39,465 nucleotides of DNA from Amycolatopsis mediterranei (GTDB lineage Bacteria; Actinomycetota; Actinomycetes; Mycobacteriales; Pseudonocardiaceae): NCBI RefSeq assembly GCF_026017845.1, contig NZ_CP100416.1, positions 8,638,727 to 8,678,191 on the forward strand, written 5' to 3'. The notes below the pieces were generated by a model, which did not search any database, was not told the origin of the DNA, and was given only the letters and a program-made list of their open reading frames with translations. Shown in pieces: positions 15,817 through 23,497 of this stretch; position 1 is the first letter of the stretch; every line of letters starts with the position of its first letter. The position numbers were made by a program, and so were the translations under genes.

Positions 15817-15849
15817 TCGTCTTTCGATCACTACCGATTGACTTTCGAT
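15813..15849. promoter_or_regulatory. operator-like repeats before the DUF2975/HTH pair
   Basis: GTGATCG (15813-15819) and CGATCAC (15825-15831) are exact reverse complements around TCTTT. CTTTCGAT occurs at 15821-15828 and again at 15842-15849, 21 bases apart, about two helical turns, so a regulator could bind both on one face. The block ends 24 bases before the DUF2975 start, and the HTH partner of that gene is the obvious candidate to bind it. The first arm overlaps the stop of the PucR gene. Confidence 0.55.
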
Positions 15850-15872
15850 AGGAAGAGCGCGATAGTCGGCGC

Positions 15873-16352
15873 ATGGTTACCGAGAAGTGGGCCGTCGCCG
15901 CGCTCAGAGTTTTCCTCGTGGTGCTGTTCGGCGTCCTCGTCGTGTTCCAGACGCTCTCGCTGCCGGGCGGCATCGCCTACCACACGCAGCAGAACCCGCA
16001 CGACGCTCCGCTGCGCTGGCCGTTGACCGCCATCGCGGTGTTCCTGGTGCTGTGCGCCGAGGTGGTGGTCGTCGCGACCTGGAAGCTGCTGACGCTGGTC
16101 AAGAAGGACCGGATCTTCACCACCGCGTCCCTGAAGTGGGTCGACGCGATCGTCTGGGCCGTCGCCGCCGCGTGGCTGGTGGTCGCCGGGATGCTGCTGT
16201 TCGTCGGCTTCAACGCGGACGACCCGGGGATGCCGATGCTGCTGTTCCTGGTGACCGTGGCGATCACCGTGATCGGCCTGCTGATGCTGGTCATGCGCGC
16301 GCTGCTGCGGCAGGCCACCACCCTCCGGTCCGACCTGGAAGCGGTCATCTGA
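15873..16352 (+). CDS. DUF2975 membrane protein
   Basis: This 159-residue protein has four membrane spans (about residues 8-28, 49-69, 90-110 and 118-140) with a short cytoplasmic tail, the layout of the DUF2975 family. Family members have no proven activity. Across bacteria they are nearly always encoded next to a small Cro/C1-type helix-turn-helix protein, and that is so here: the TGA and the ATG of the next gene overlap by one base. ATG 15873 is taken as the start; no strong ribosome site is visible. An operator-like repeat lies just upstream (15813-15849). Confidence 0.8.
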   Translation: MVTEKWAVAALRVFLVVLFGVLVVFQTLSLPGGIAYHTQQNPHDAPLRWPLTAIAVFLVLCAEVVVVATWKLLTLVKKDRIFTTASLKWVDAIVWAVAAAWLVVAGMLLFVGFNADDPGMPMLLFLVTVAITVIGLLMLVMRALLRQATTLRSDLEAVI

Positions 16353-16570
16353 TGCCGATCGTAGTGCGCATCGACGTCGAACTGGCCAAGCGCAAGATGA
16401 GCGTCGGGGAGTTCGCCGAGAAGATCGGGCTCACGCCGGCCAACGTCGCCGTGCTGAAGAACGGCCGCGCCAAGGCGGTGCGCTTCAGCACCCTGGAAGC
16501 GATGTGCCGGGTGCTCGGCTGCCAGCCCGGCGACCTGCTCGAGTGGGTCGAACTCGAAGACGAGGTTTAG
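16352..16570 (+). CDS. Cro/C1-type HTH regulator paired with DUF2975
   Basis: This 72-residue protein is little more than one helix-turn-helix domain of the Xre/YozG type: VELAKRKMSVGEFAEKIGLT, then PANVAVLKNGRAKAVRFSTL and CRVLGCQPGDLLEW. It is translationally coupled to the DUF2975 membrane protein because the start overlaps the previous stop by one base. In other genomes the pair is thought to act as an autoregulated membrane-regulator module, although the signal is not known. It probably binds the inverted and direct repeats at 15813-15849. Confidence 0.88.
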   Translation: MPIVVRIDVELAKRKMSVGEFAEKIGLTPANVAVLKNGRAKAVRFSTLEAMCRVLGCQPGDLLEWVELEDEV

Positions 16571-16628
16571 CCAGGTCAGTGGGCCGACACGGACTCGGCG
16601 ATGGCCTCCAAGCGCGTGGCGGGCCGCG

Positions 16629-17144
16629 CTAAGCCGCGTCGGTGTCGACCAAGCGGGCCAGCTCCAGCAGCGTTCCCTCGAACCCCGGGCCGGCCGTCAG
16701 CGCCACCGTGAGCGGGCCGCCGCGCCGGTCCCGGCCCACCGGGAGGGTCACCGCCGGCTCCGTCCACTGCGGACGGTCCACACCGGCCGAAACCACCACG
16801 TCCGGCCGGGCGGGGCGATGCTTGCGGCCGCCCGCGTCGAGGTCGAGGACCACGTTGCCGTGCAACGAAAGCAGAGCCGCGACGTCCGCCACGGCATCGC
16901 GCAGCTCGCGGTCGGCGATCGAGTCCGAATGGGCGCCGATCGCCGGGCGGGGCGGGTGGGTGTCGTGGGCCAGGCGGGGCACGATCGCTTGGAGGGCGCC
17001 CGAGGCGCACGTCAGCACCCGGATGCCGGGCACGCCGGCCTGGGGGTCGGCGATGCTGATCCCCGCGCTCGCGGCGGCCGCCACGATCCGGGCCCGCCAG
17101 CGCGCGGTCGCCGCGATGGCGACCATCGATGGGTCCTGGGGCAA
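16629..17144 (-). CDS. amidase-like C-terminal fragment or unknown small protein
   Basis: This is a 171-residue protein of uncertain kind. Its C-terminus (PAVTLPVGRDRRGGPLTVAL followed by TAGPGFEGTLLELARLVD) resembles the last segment of amidase-signature enzymes, which is normally PxGxxxxGxPxGLQLVGxxxxExxLLxLA. The catalytic Ser-Ser-Lys part is absent, so it cannot be a working amidase alone. The N-terminus (VAIAATARWRARIVAAAASA) has no clear signal. A TTG at 17144 is used because AAGGAGA lies nine bases upstream; ATG 17126 is the other option. It is divergent from the DUF3068 gene. Confidence 0.5.
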   Translation of the reverse strand: MPQDPSMVAIAATARWRARIVAAAASAGISIADPQAGVPGIRVLTCASGALQAIVPRLAHDTHPPRPAIGAHSDSIADRELRDAVADVAALLSLHGNVVLDLDAGGRKHRPARPDVVVSAGVDRPQWTEPAVTLPVGRDRRGGPLTVALTAGPGFEGTLLELARLVDTDAA

Positions 17145-17290
17145 AAGGGGAATTCTCCTTCGCGATCCGGCGCGGCGGCAGGGGGATCGTCCGATGGTGA
17201 GCCCGTGCCCGTTGTGCCCGGGAACAAACATGTTTGGCCGCTTGGTCCGAACGGTCGCGCCCATGCGCCCTTCCGGTCGTACCGGACGTC

Positions 17291-17307
17291 TGTGACCGCC
17301 GGTCACA
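17291..17307. promoter_or_regulatory. perfect palindrome TGTGACC-N3-GGTCACA
   Basis: The arms TGTGACC (17291-17297) and GGTCACA (17301-17307) pair fully around GCC. It lies three bases before a -35-like TTGACG, a position suited to an activator. Overall it resembles a Crp/GlxR site, but the space between TGTGA and TCACA is seven rather than six bases, so I do not assign it to that family. Confidence 0.5.
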
Positions 17308-17309
17308 CT

Positions 17310-17338
17310 TTGACGCGCGACGTGGCGCGGGCCACTAT
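17310..17338 (+). promoter_or_regulatory. candidate promoter of the DUF3068 gene
   Basis: TTGACG (17310-17315) matches the -35 consensus at five of six bases, and CACTAT (17333-17338) follows after 17 bases as the -10. The start codon is at 17398, leaving a leader of about 52 bases that holds the ATTACC-N4-GGTAAT palindrome. Confidence 0.45.
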
Positions 17339-17349
17339 CCGTGCACCTG

Positions 17350-17365
17350 ATTACCGCCGGGTAAT
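17350..17365. promoter_or_regulatory. palindrome ATTACC-N4-GGTAAT (copy 1)
   Basis: ATTACC (17350-17355) and GGTAAT (17360-17365) flank GCCG. The same arms and spacing recur at 23470-23485 in front of the flippase-like gene, and a degenerate form occurs at 28786-28801 in front of aftD. It lies 33 bases before the DUF3068 start and just downstream of its -10, which would suit a repressor. Confidence 0.6.
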
Positions 17366-17397
17366 TTGCGTGTCCGGAGTACGACCCAGGAGGACCG

Positions 17398-18465
17398 TTG
17401 CGACGAGCTTTCGGCCTGATCTTGCTGGCGCTGGGGGTCTTCGCGATCGCCGGGGCGGTGCTGCTGCCGACCTACGTCTACCCGAAGCTCGCCAAGGTGC
17501 CGCTCGACCAGGATTCGACGTCGGTGCTGGAAGGCACCGCGAGCAAGGTCCTCGCCGTGACCGACAAGGGCGCCGGCCCGGTCACCGAGATCCGCGAGAA
17601 CCGGAAGCTGACCGCGACCGGCCACGTGCAGGCGAACTTCGCCTCGCCCGAGATGCACGAGGGCACCGACTACGCGGTCTGGCTGCTCGCGGTGCAGGTC
17701 AAGGACGACGAGGACGGCACGGTGCTCACCGCGAGCAAGCGGCAGGTCTGCTTCGACCGGCGCACTTCCGAGGGCTACGACCCGCGCGGGGATGCCGACC
17801 CGAAGTGCACCAAGGAAAGCAGCTACGTCACCGAGCTCAAGGACAAGGCGGACAAGGACGGCGAGAAGCCGCCCGAGAAGAACGTCTACAAGCCCCAGCC
17901 CGGCCTGAACTTCAAGTTCCCGTTCGGCACCGAGCAGAAGGACTACCAGGTCTACGACGACAACACCGGCACCGCCGTCACCGCCCGGTACACCGGCACC
18001 GAGGAGGTGAACGGAGTCGAGACCTACAAGTTCGTCCAGAACATCCCGGACACCAAGCTCCAGACGAAGTCGGTGCCCGGCTCGCTCGTCGGCGTCGCCG
18101 ACTCGAGTGTCGACGCGGACCTGTACTACCGCGGGGTCAACACCATGTGGGTGGAGCCGGTCACCGGCGTCGAGGTGAAGCAGCAGCAACAGCAGCACCA
18201 GGAACTGCGGCCCACCACGGGCAACCCCACCGTCGTGTTCGACGGGACGCTGGCCTACAACGGCAAGACGATCGCGCAGATGGTCGACCAGATCGACGAG
18301 AACAAGGGCAAGCTGGAGTTCCTGTCGAGCACCGGCCCGCTCTGGCTCGGCATCGGCGGCGGGGTGCTGATCGTCCTGGCGATCTTCGTGCTGGTCCGCC
18401 GGCGCCCGGCCGCCCCGCCGGCCCCGCCGCGGCGGCACCGGGAACCGGTCGGCGCGGGCCGCTAA
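17398..18465 (+). CDS. DUF3068 (PorA-family) membrane-anchored envelope protein
   Basis: This 355-residue protein has one membrane span near residues 5-27 and a second at about 320-340, with a large outer domain between them: the DUF3068 layout. The M. tuberculosis relative is Rv0227c as I recall. Its proposed role is in the cell envelope, but no reaction is known. Features of the outer domain are KVPLDQDSTSVLEG near 31-44, CFDRRTSEGYDPRG, and a Gln-rich patch (KQQQQQHQ) near 260. The TTG start at 17398 is supported by AGGAGG eight bases before it. The 3' end overlaps the methyltransferase gene by four bases on the opposite strand. Palindromes at 17291 and 17350 are in its promoter. Confidence 0.85.
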   Translation: MRRAFGLILLALGVFAIAGAVLLPTYVYPKLAKVPLDQDSTSVLEGTASKVLAVTDKGAGPVTEIRENRKLTATGHVQANFASPEMHEGTDYAVWLLAVQVKDDEDGTVLTASKRQVCFDRRTSEGYDPRGDADPKCTKESSYVTELKDKADKDGEKPPEKNVYKPQPGLNFKFPFGTEQKDYQVYDDNTGTAVTARYTGTEEVNGVETYKFVQNIPDTKLQTKSVPGSLVGVADSSVDADLYYRGVNTMWVEPVTGVEVKQQQQQHQELRPTTGNPTVVFDGTLAYNGKTIAQMVDQIDENKGKLEFLSSTGPLWLGIGGGVLIVLAIFVLVRRRPAAPPAPPRRHREPVGAGR

Positions 18466-19220
18466 CTCTTGCGCAAGACCAAGACCAAATTCCAGGACGC
18501 AATTTCACGCAGGCCGGGAATCCGCACGATCCACATCGCCCAGCTCGGGTGGTAGCGCGGATACCCGGCCACGAAATCGGCGAGCGGCGTCGTCTTCGCC
18601 CAGCGAAGCGCGGCGCCGACCGAAACCGGAAAGAGACTCTCCCCGAATTTGTTCTTCGGCTGCTTCCCGAGTTTCCGGGCATAACGCTGCCGGGCGTAGT
18701 GGCCGCCGAGGAAATGCCACGGCGCGGTCTCGTGGCCGCCCCACGGCGAATACCACGGCGTGAACGAGGCGAAGATCGTGCCGCCGGGCTTGGTCACCCG
18801 GCACATCTCGGCGAGCATGACCCACGGCTGCGACACGTGCTCCAGCACGTTCGACGAGTAGCAGACGTCCACGGATCCGCTGCGCACGGGCAGTTCCGTG
18901 CCGCTGGCGCGGATCATGTTCTCCCCCGGCTCGCCGCGGGCGGACAGCTCGCCGACGTCCGGGTCCAGGCCGAGGTAGACCGCGCCGGCCGCGCGGAAGG
19001 CGTCGGAGAAGTAGCCGGGGCCGCCGCCGACGTCGAGCACCGTGCGGCCATCCAGCGGAGTGTGCGCCGCCAATTGCCGGACGGAGTCGGCGGCGAGCGT
19101 GGAATAGAAGCCGTCCGGGTCGGTCTGTTCGGTCAGGAATGTCCGGAACAGCGTCACCGACCGGCGGAGCGTGGCGCGATGCGGCTGCGCCGTCGCGACG
19201 ATAACCGGATTACCTACCAT
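18462..19220 (-). CDS. SAM methyltransferase of the envelope cluster (Rv0224c-like)
   Basis: This 252-residue class I methyltransferase has the SAM loop TVLDVGGGPGYFSDAFRAAG near residues 60-79, followed by VYLGLDPDVGE. The post-motif segments VDVCYSSNVLEHVSQPWVML and KPGGTIFASFTPWYSPWGG are characteristic. A late HFLGGHYARQRYARKLGKQP is rich in basic residues and may contact membrane lipid. From memory it resembles M. tuberculosis Rv0224c, next to the same glycosyltransferase gene in divergent arrangement, as here. The methyl acceptor, perhaps a glycan or lipid, is unknown. The ATG at 19220 is 82 bases from the divergent glycosyltransferase start. Confidence 0.85.
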   Translation of the reverse strand: MVGNPVIVATAQPHRATLRRSVTLFRTFLTEQTDPDGFYSTLAADSVRQLAAHTPLDGRTVLDVGGGPGYFSDAFRAAGAVYLGLDPDVGELSARGEPGENMIRASGTELPVRSGSVDVCYSSNVLEHVSQPWVMLAEMCRVTKPGGTIFASFTPWYSPWGGHETAPWHFLGGHYARQRYARKLGKQPKNKFGESLFPVSVGAALRWAKTTPLADFVAGYPRYHPSWAMWIVRIPGLREIASWNLVLVLRKS

Positions 19221-19302
19221 TGAACCGTCGCTTTCCCGAATACGTTCATCTAAGGTGTACGCACCAGTAACCTAGCACCGTCGCTACAGTTTGGATAACC
19301 CG

Positions 19303-20451
19303 ATGGAACGTCCTCGTGTGCTCCTCCTCAACTGGCGCGACACCGGCCACCCCGAAGGCGGCGGCTCGGAGCGGTACGTCGAGCGGATGGCCGAGGGCCT
19401 GGCCAGAGCGGGGTACCGGGTCGAGATCCAGTGCGCCGCCTACCCGGGTGCGACGGCGGGCGAGTGGCGTGACGGCGTCCGCTACCGGCGGCGCGGCAAC
19501 AAGTTCGGCGTCTACGCGCACGCGCTGCGCGCCATCCGCCGGGCCCGCGCCGATCTCGTGGTGGACGTGCAGAACGGCATGCCGTTCTTCGCCCGGCTGG
19601 TCGCCGGCTGCCCGGTGCTGGTGCTCGTGCACCACGTCCACAGGGAACAGTGGATCAGCGCGCTCGGCGAGACGCTGGGCCGGGTCGGCTGGTGGATCGA
19701 GTCGCGGCTGGCGCCGTGGCTGTTCCGCCGGTGCCGCTACGTCACGGTTTCCGAGGTCACCAAGGCGGAACTGGCGGAACTGGGCATCGGGCGCGAGCGC
19801 GTCACGGTGGTCCCGAACGGCCTCGACACGCCACCGCCGTGCGCGTCCGAACGGGACAGGGAGCCCACGCTGGTCGCGGTGAGCCGGCTGGTGCCGCACA
19901 AGCGGATCGAGCACGCCATCGACGTCGTCGCGCGGCTCGCGCGGCGCTGGCCGTCCCTGCGGCTGGAGGTCGTGGGCCAGGGGCCGTGGGACGAGGTGCT
20001 GCGCGCCCACGCGGCTTCGCGCGGGGTCGCCGACCGGGTCGTCCTGCACGGCTGGGTCGACGAGCAGGCCAAGCACGAGATCCTCGCGCGCTCGTGGCTG
20101 CACCTGTGCCCGTCGGTCAAGGAGGGCTGGGGCATCGTCATCATGGAAGCCGCGGCACACGGCGTGCCCTCGGTCGCCTACCGCGCCGCCGGCGGCGTGC
20201 GGGAGTCCATTGTGGAAGGCCGGACCGGCCTGCTGGCCGACGACTTCGACGATTTCACCGCGCAGGTCGACGGCCTGCTCGCCGACGGCCTGCGGCGCGC
20301 GGAAATGGGCTTGGCGGGCGCCGAGCGGGCCGGGAAGTACAGCTGGGACGCCAGTGTCGGCCAGTTCGCGTCACTGGTGCGGGACGTCTCCGGGCAGCCC
20401 GTCCCCCGGCCCCGCACCCTGGTCCCGGCGCTCGCCGAGCAGCCGACCTGA
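19303..20451 (+). CDS. GT4-type glycosyltransferase (Rv0225-like)
   Basis: This 382-residue GT-B enzyme moves a sugar from an activated donor to an envelope acceptor. Its N-terminal domain starts VLLLNWRDTGHPEGGGSERY, with the glycine-rich acceptor loop. The C-terminal donor domain has LVAVSRLVPHKRIEHAI, HGWVDEQAKHEI and the E-x7-E segment EGWGIVIMEAAAHG with the two catalytic-site Glu residues. Donor and acceptor sugars cannot be read off. M. tuberculosis Rv0225 is the likely counterpart from context. The ATG at 19303 is preferred; a TTG at 19291 is in frame. A TACAGT -10-like box at 19285-19290 implies a very short leader. The stop is followed by the hairpin at 20457. Confidence 0.86.
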   Translation: MERPRVLLLNWRDTGHPEGGGSERYVERMAEGLARAGYRVEIQCAAYPGATAGEWRDGVRYRRRGNKFGVYAHALRAIRRARADLVVDVQNGMPFFARLVAGCPVLVLVHHVHREQWISALGETLGRVGWWIESRLAPWLFRRCRYVTVSEVTKAELAELGIGRERVTVVPNGLDTPPPCASERDREPTLVAVSRLVPHKRIEHAIDVVARLARRWPSLRLEVVGQGPWDEVLRAHAASRGVADRVVLHGWVDEQAKHEILARSWLHLCPSVKEGWGIVIMEAAAHGVPSVAYRAAGGVRESIVEGRTGLLADDFDDFTAQVDGLLADGLRRAEMGLAGAERAGKYSWDASVGQFASLVRDVSGQPVPRPRTLVPALAEQPT

Positions 20452-20456
20452 TGCAG

Positions 20457-20501
20457 TGAATGACTCATTCCTGGCGTCGGACGCCAGGAATGAGTCATTC
20501 A
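20457..20501. repeat. 45-bp hairpin element, copy 1 (REP-like terminator)
   Basis: Two 22-base arms (20457-20478 and 20480-20501) are exact reverse complements with one base between. The arm begins TGAATGACTCATTCC and ends GGCGTC. It starts six bases after the stop of the glycosyltransferase and ends three bases before the stop of the acyltransferase on the other strand. The same element, base for base, is at 24710-24754. Confidence 0.9.
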
Positions 20502-20503
20502 TG

Positions 20504-21553
20504 TCATTGTCGCGCCGTCTGGTCCCGTACCGCATCCCGGAACTCACCCAAGAGCCGAGCCGCCGCGGCCGCGTCGAAGTCCTTGCGGCGAGCCCGCACG
20601 GTGACCGTGGTCTGGCCACCGGTCGTCGCCACGCCGAACGCCACGCCTGAGCGGCCGCTCGCCGCCGGGTAGAACGCCAGCGTCCGCACGGTGTCCGCGG
20701 TGGACACCACACCCAGGTTGGACACCAGGAACGTCGATCCCAGCCTGCTCGCCAGCAGCCGCGTGCCCAGCCGGGCGAGCCGGCTGCTGCGCGCCGGGAA
20801 ATCCGGCTCCGGCGGCTGGGCCCGCAGCACCGCGGCGACGTCCGCGCCGCGCGGCAGCCGCAGCCGGAAGAACGCGCTGTCGTGCACCGGTTCCGGCGCC
20901 GCGCCGGACCGCCGTGACGCGCCCAGCGCGGCCACGACACGGGTGGTGCGGGCGCCGTGCGCGCGGTTCCAGCGTTCGGTGGCGCTCGCGGCGGCCGCGA
21001 CGAACCCCGCGGCCCCGAGCCGCAGGCCCGGCTCGTCGCAGGCCACGAAGACGTCCCCGACGGCCGCCTGCCCGTGTTCGGGCGTGATCCGGCCCGGTGG
21101 GGCGAAAAGCGCCTCAGCGAGCCGCTGGAGGGCCGAAACCACAAAGGGTTTGCCGCCCGTGCGTTCGCCGATCCCGCGCGCGGCCGAAGAAACCGGGACG
21201 TCGAGGAGGATACCGAGCAGGGCGAGCAGGCCGAGGCCGTCGAGGGCGCCGTGGTGCGCGGCGATGAGGAGCGTGCGCTCACCGGCGGCGACGCGCACCA
21301 GGGGCGCGCCGCGTTCGTAGGGCGCCGAGGCGAAGCGGTCCCGCACGGCGGCCAGATCGGTGAGCCGCTCGATTCCGGGCACCGCACCGAGGTGCGGGTA
21401 CTGCTGGACCGCGGCCGCCAGCCGGGCACGGAGCTTCTCCGGTTCCGGTGCGGGCGCGCCGAGTTCCGCTTCGAGGAGGATGCTCCAGGAAACGGTGGGG
21501 TCGCCGTAGAGCCCGACGACGCGGTGGGCGTGGTCGGAGGCGAGCCGGGTCAC
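20504..21553 (-). CDS. condensation-type acyltransferase (HHxxxDG) in envelope cluster
   Basis: This 349-residue protein has the HHxxxDG active-site motif of the condensation/acyltransferase superfamily, HHGALDG at residues 100-106, together with VSNLGVVST later in the protein. Such folds include PapA5-like acyltransferases, wax-ester synthases and peptide condensation domains. It is shorter than most of them, so substrate and donor are unclear; an acyl-CoA transfer to a lipid or glycan is a guess from context. The GTG at 21553 is chosen because the preceding gene's stop is only five bases away and GAGG lies just before. It is the last gene of a minus-strand operon with DUF2613 and the polytopic protein. 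Confidence 0.7.
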   Translation of the reverse strand: MTRLASDHAHRVVGLYGDPTVSWSILLEAELGAPAPEPEKLRARLAAAVQQYPHLGAVPGIERLTDLAAVRDRFASAPYERGAPLVRVAAGERTLLIAAHHGALDGLGLLALLGILLDVPVSSAARGIGERTGGKPFVVSALQRLAEALFAPPGRITPEHGQAAVGDVFVACDEPGLRLGAAGFVAAAASATERWNRAHGARTTRVVAALGASRRSGAAPEPVHDSAFFRLRLPRGADVAAVLRAQPPEPDFPARSSRLARLGTRLLASRLGSTFLVSNLGVVSTADTVRTLAFYPAASGRSGVAFGVATTGGQTTVTVRARRKDFDAAAAARLLGEFRDAVRDQTARQ

Positions 21554-21558
21554 GCGCC

Positions 21559-21741
21559 TCAGCGGTCCCCGTAGAGCTTGAGCGGGTGGTCGGCAGGGTT
21601 GAACTTCACCTGCGCGTTGAGCTTCTGCTGCACCGGAGCGGCGGTGTCCGGGTCCGCGCCCTGGATGAGGGCGAAACCGCCCGCGGTCGCCGCTCCGCCG
21701 CCGATGATGACGGCGACGATCGCGCCGATGACCGTGCCCAC
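21559..21741 (-). CDS. DUF2613 small membrane-anchored protein (Rv0236A-like)
   Basis: This is a 60-residue protein with one N-terminal membrane segment (VIGAIVAVIIGGGAATAGGF at residues 4-23) and a short outer tail that ends QVKFNPADHPLKLYGDR. Length and layout match DUF2613 (Rv0236A in M. tuberculosis, which lies beside aftD there). No function is established; the context points to envelope assembly. Its ATG at 21741 lies three bases after the stop of the polytopic gene, and its stop lies five bases before the acyltransferase start, so the three form one transcript. Confidence 0.8.
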   Translation of the reverse strand: MGTVIGAIVAVIIGGGAATAGGFALIQGADPDTAAPVQQKLNAQVKFNPADHPLKLYGDR

Positions 21742-21744
21742 GAG

Positions 21745-23427
21745 TCACTCCTTCCGCGGCGGGAGAATCCCGCCGCGGCCCAATGTACGCATCGGTAACA
21801 TGCGGCACAACACTGCGACGCACAGCAACGTGAGCGCTACTCCGTTCGCCAGCAAGGCGGGCGTCCACGAGACCGCTTTCACCGCGGGCTCACCCGGGGT
21901 CCGGTACAGCGTCAACCAGTCGCCCGACCACACCGGCGTCGCGCCGGCGAGCAACCGCGGATCCACGTAGCCGGGTGTCCCGTGTTCGACGAGGATCCAG
22001 CCGATGCCCGCGTCGGTGAGCTCCCGCGCGGACGTCGCGGCGCGGACGTCGCCGATCCTCGGGTCCTCACCGGCGATCCGCTCGGCGCCGACCTGCAGGG
22101 TGTCGTCCATCAGCACGGGTTTCGGCAGCACGCGCGGCGCCGGGTCGAGCTGGGTGCGATCGGCGTTCCACGCGAACCCGCGGAACGCCGAGAGCGGCAG
22201 CGCCAGCACGTCACCGGGCCGGTCGCCGAGCTGTCCGGACACCGCCGCCCAGTCGTCCGGGTACTGCGCGGTGCCGAGCCGTCCCCAGCCGCCCCACGCG
22301 AGGTCCGGCATGGTCAGCAGCGGGAAGACGACCGCCGCCGTCACCAATCCGGCGCGTCCCCCGGCGGTTTGCAGCTTCGCCGCGGCGGCTTCGACGGCCA
22401 GCGCGAAGCCCAAGGCGAGCGGCAGGGCCCACCACGCCACCCACTTCTGGGCGTCCCGCAGCAGTCCGGCGCCAGGCACGTACCGCGTCGCCGCGGTGAG
22501 CAGCGTGTCCCCACCCGGCAACGTCGCCAGTGAAGCCAGGAGAACACCCAGGACGCCGAGCGCGGTCAAGGAGCGCACCGGCGCCTTCCCCCACCGGTGG
22601 GCGAGCGGCCGGAGCCCGGCGATCGCCACGGCGACGACGATGAGCGTCAGCACCGGGACCAGGGGCACGGCCCGGCTTTCCGGCACCGTTTCGGCGTTCC
22701 AGATGCCACCGAGGCCCAGCACGCTGAGCAGCGCGGGGCCCCAGCTTTCGGCGCGGGCGCTGAACGCCGTGACGCCGTCCGGGTCGGAGAACGCGCCGCC
22801 GGCGTCGAGGAACGTCGGGACCAGCCAGGGCAGGTTGAGCACGAGCGCGATCGGAACCGTTTGCCGGAGCCGTCGCGAACCGGCGGCCACGACCACGACG
22901 GCCGCCGCGAGGACGCCGCCCGGCGGGGTCAGCACGGCCGGAGCGCAGGCGATCACCAGCTTCGGCAGGGCACCGGGTTCGCGCGCCCGCACGGCGAGCC
23001 CGGCGCCGACGATCCACGGCAGGGCCGCGTACGTCAGGAGCAGCGGCCAGTGCCCGATGAACAGCCGTTCGGCGAAGTACGGCGTCCAGGCGTAGGCCGT
23101 CGCCGCGACGAGCCGGGTGCCCAGGTGCTCGGTGGGGACGAGCCGTCCCGCGCCGAAGGCGGCGAAGTAGACGGCCGAGAGCAGGACGATCTTCTGGACG
23201 ATGTCGCCGGGCAGCACGGTGGTGGCGAGCGCGACGGCGGCGTCGGCGGGGACGGACCGCGGCAGCGTGTCGCCGACCCCGAAGGCGTCCGGCACGAAGT
23301 ACTGCCGTGGCGCGAAGACCATGTCGTAGCTCAGGACGAACCCGCGCCCGAGCAGGGGCGCGCAGACGGCGAACGCCAACGCGGCCGACAGCACGGGGAG
23401 GGCCGCCCGGCTGCTCGGTGCGTTCAC
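21745..23427 (-). CDS. large polytopic membrane protein (Rv0226c-like, possible GT-C fold)
   Basis: This 560-residue protein has about ten to twelve membrane spans, a big outer loop after the first span (LSYDMVFAPRQYFVPDAFGV near residues 33-52, with an Asp) and a soluble C-terminal part with a final span near 530-550. The early outer loop with acidic residues is the hallmark of GT-C lipid-linked sugar transferases, but no single signature decides. From position and size I match it to M. tuberculosis Rv0226c. It starts at ATG 23427 and leads a minus-strand operon with DUF2613 and the acyltransferase. Its promoter shares the ATTACC-N4-GGTAAT site at 23470-23485 with the divergent flippase-like gene. 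Confidence 0.75.
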   Translation of the reverse strand: MNAPSSRAALPVLSAALAFAVCAPLLGRGFVLSYDMVFAPRQYFVPDAFGVGDTLPRSVPADAAVALATTVLPGDIVQKIVLLSAVYFAAFGAGRLVPTEHLGTRLVAATAYAWTPYFAERLFIGHWPLLLTYAALPWIVGAGLAVRAREPGALPKLVIACAPAVLTPPGGVLAAAVVVVAAGSRRLRQTVPIALVLNLPWLVPTFLDAGGAFSDPDGVTAFSARAESWGPALLSVLGLGGIWNAETVPESRAVPLVPVLTLIVVAVAIAGLRPLAHRWGKAPVRSLTALGVLGVLLASLATLPGGDTLLTAATRYVPGAGLLRDAQKWVAWWALPLALGFALAVEAAAAKLQTAGGRAGLVTAAVVFPLLTMPDLAWGGWGRLGTAQYPDDWAAVSGQLGDRPGDVLALPLSAFRGFAWNADRTQLDPAPRVLPKPVLMDDTLQVGAERIAGEDPRIGDVRAATSARELTDAGIGWILVEHGTPGYVDPRLLAGATPVWSGDWLTLYRTPGEPAVKAVSWTPALLANGVALTLLCVAVLCRMLPMRTLGRGGILPPRKE

Positions 23428-23468
23428 GGCCCTTCCTTTCCGTTGCGCGCGCGGTTATCGTCCCTGGT

Positions 23469-23486
23469 CATTACCCGCCGGTAATG
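23469..23486. promoter_or_regulatory. palindrome CATTACC-N4-GGTAATG (copy 2)
   Basis: CATTACC (23469-23475) and GGTAATG (23480-23486) flank CGCC. The inner six-base arms and the spacing equal those at 17350-17365. The site is 11 bases before the flippase-like start and 41 bases before the divergent polytopic-protein start, so one regulator could govern both. Confidence 0.65.
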
Positions 23487-23497
23487 GGAGCCCGCCG

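Noticed and set aside
17291..17307. Assignment of the palindrome to Crp/GlxR
   Set aside because: Spacing between TGTGA and TCACA is seven, not six, bases, and no other support is present.
20460..20650. Small reading frames starting in the hairpin repeats (20460 and 24709/24713)
   Set aside because: They arise from the palindrome itself, whose arms contain an ATG in both directions, and continue into the opposite strand's genes.
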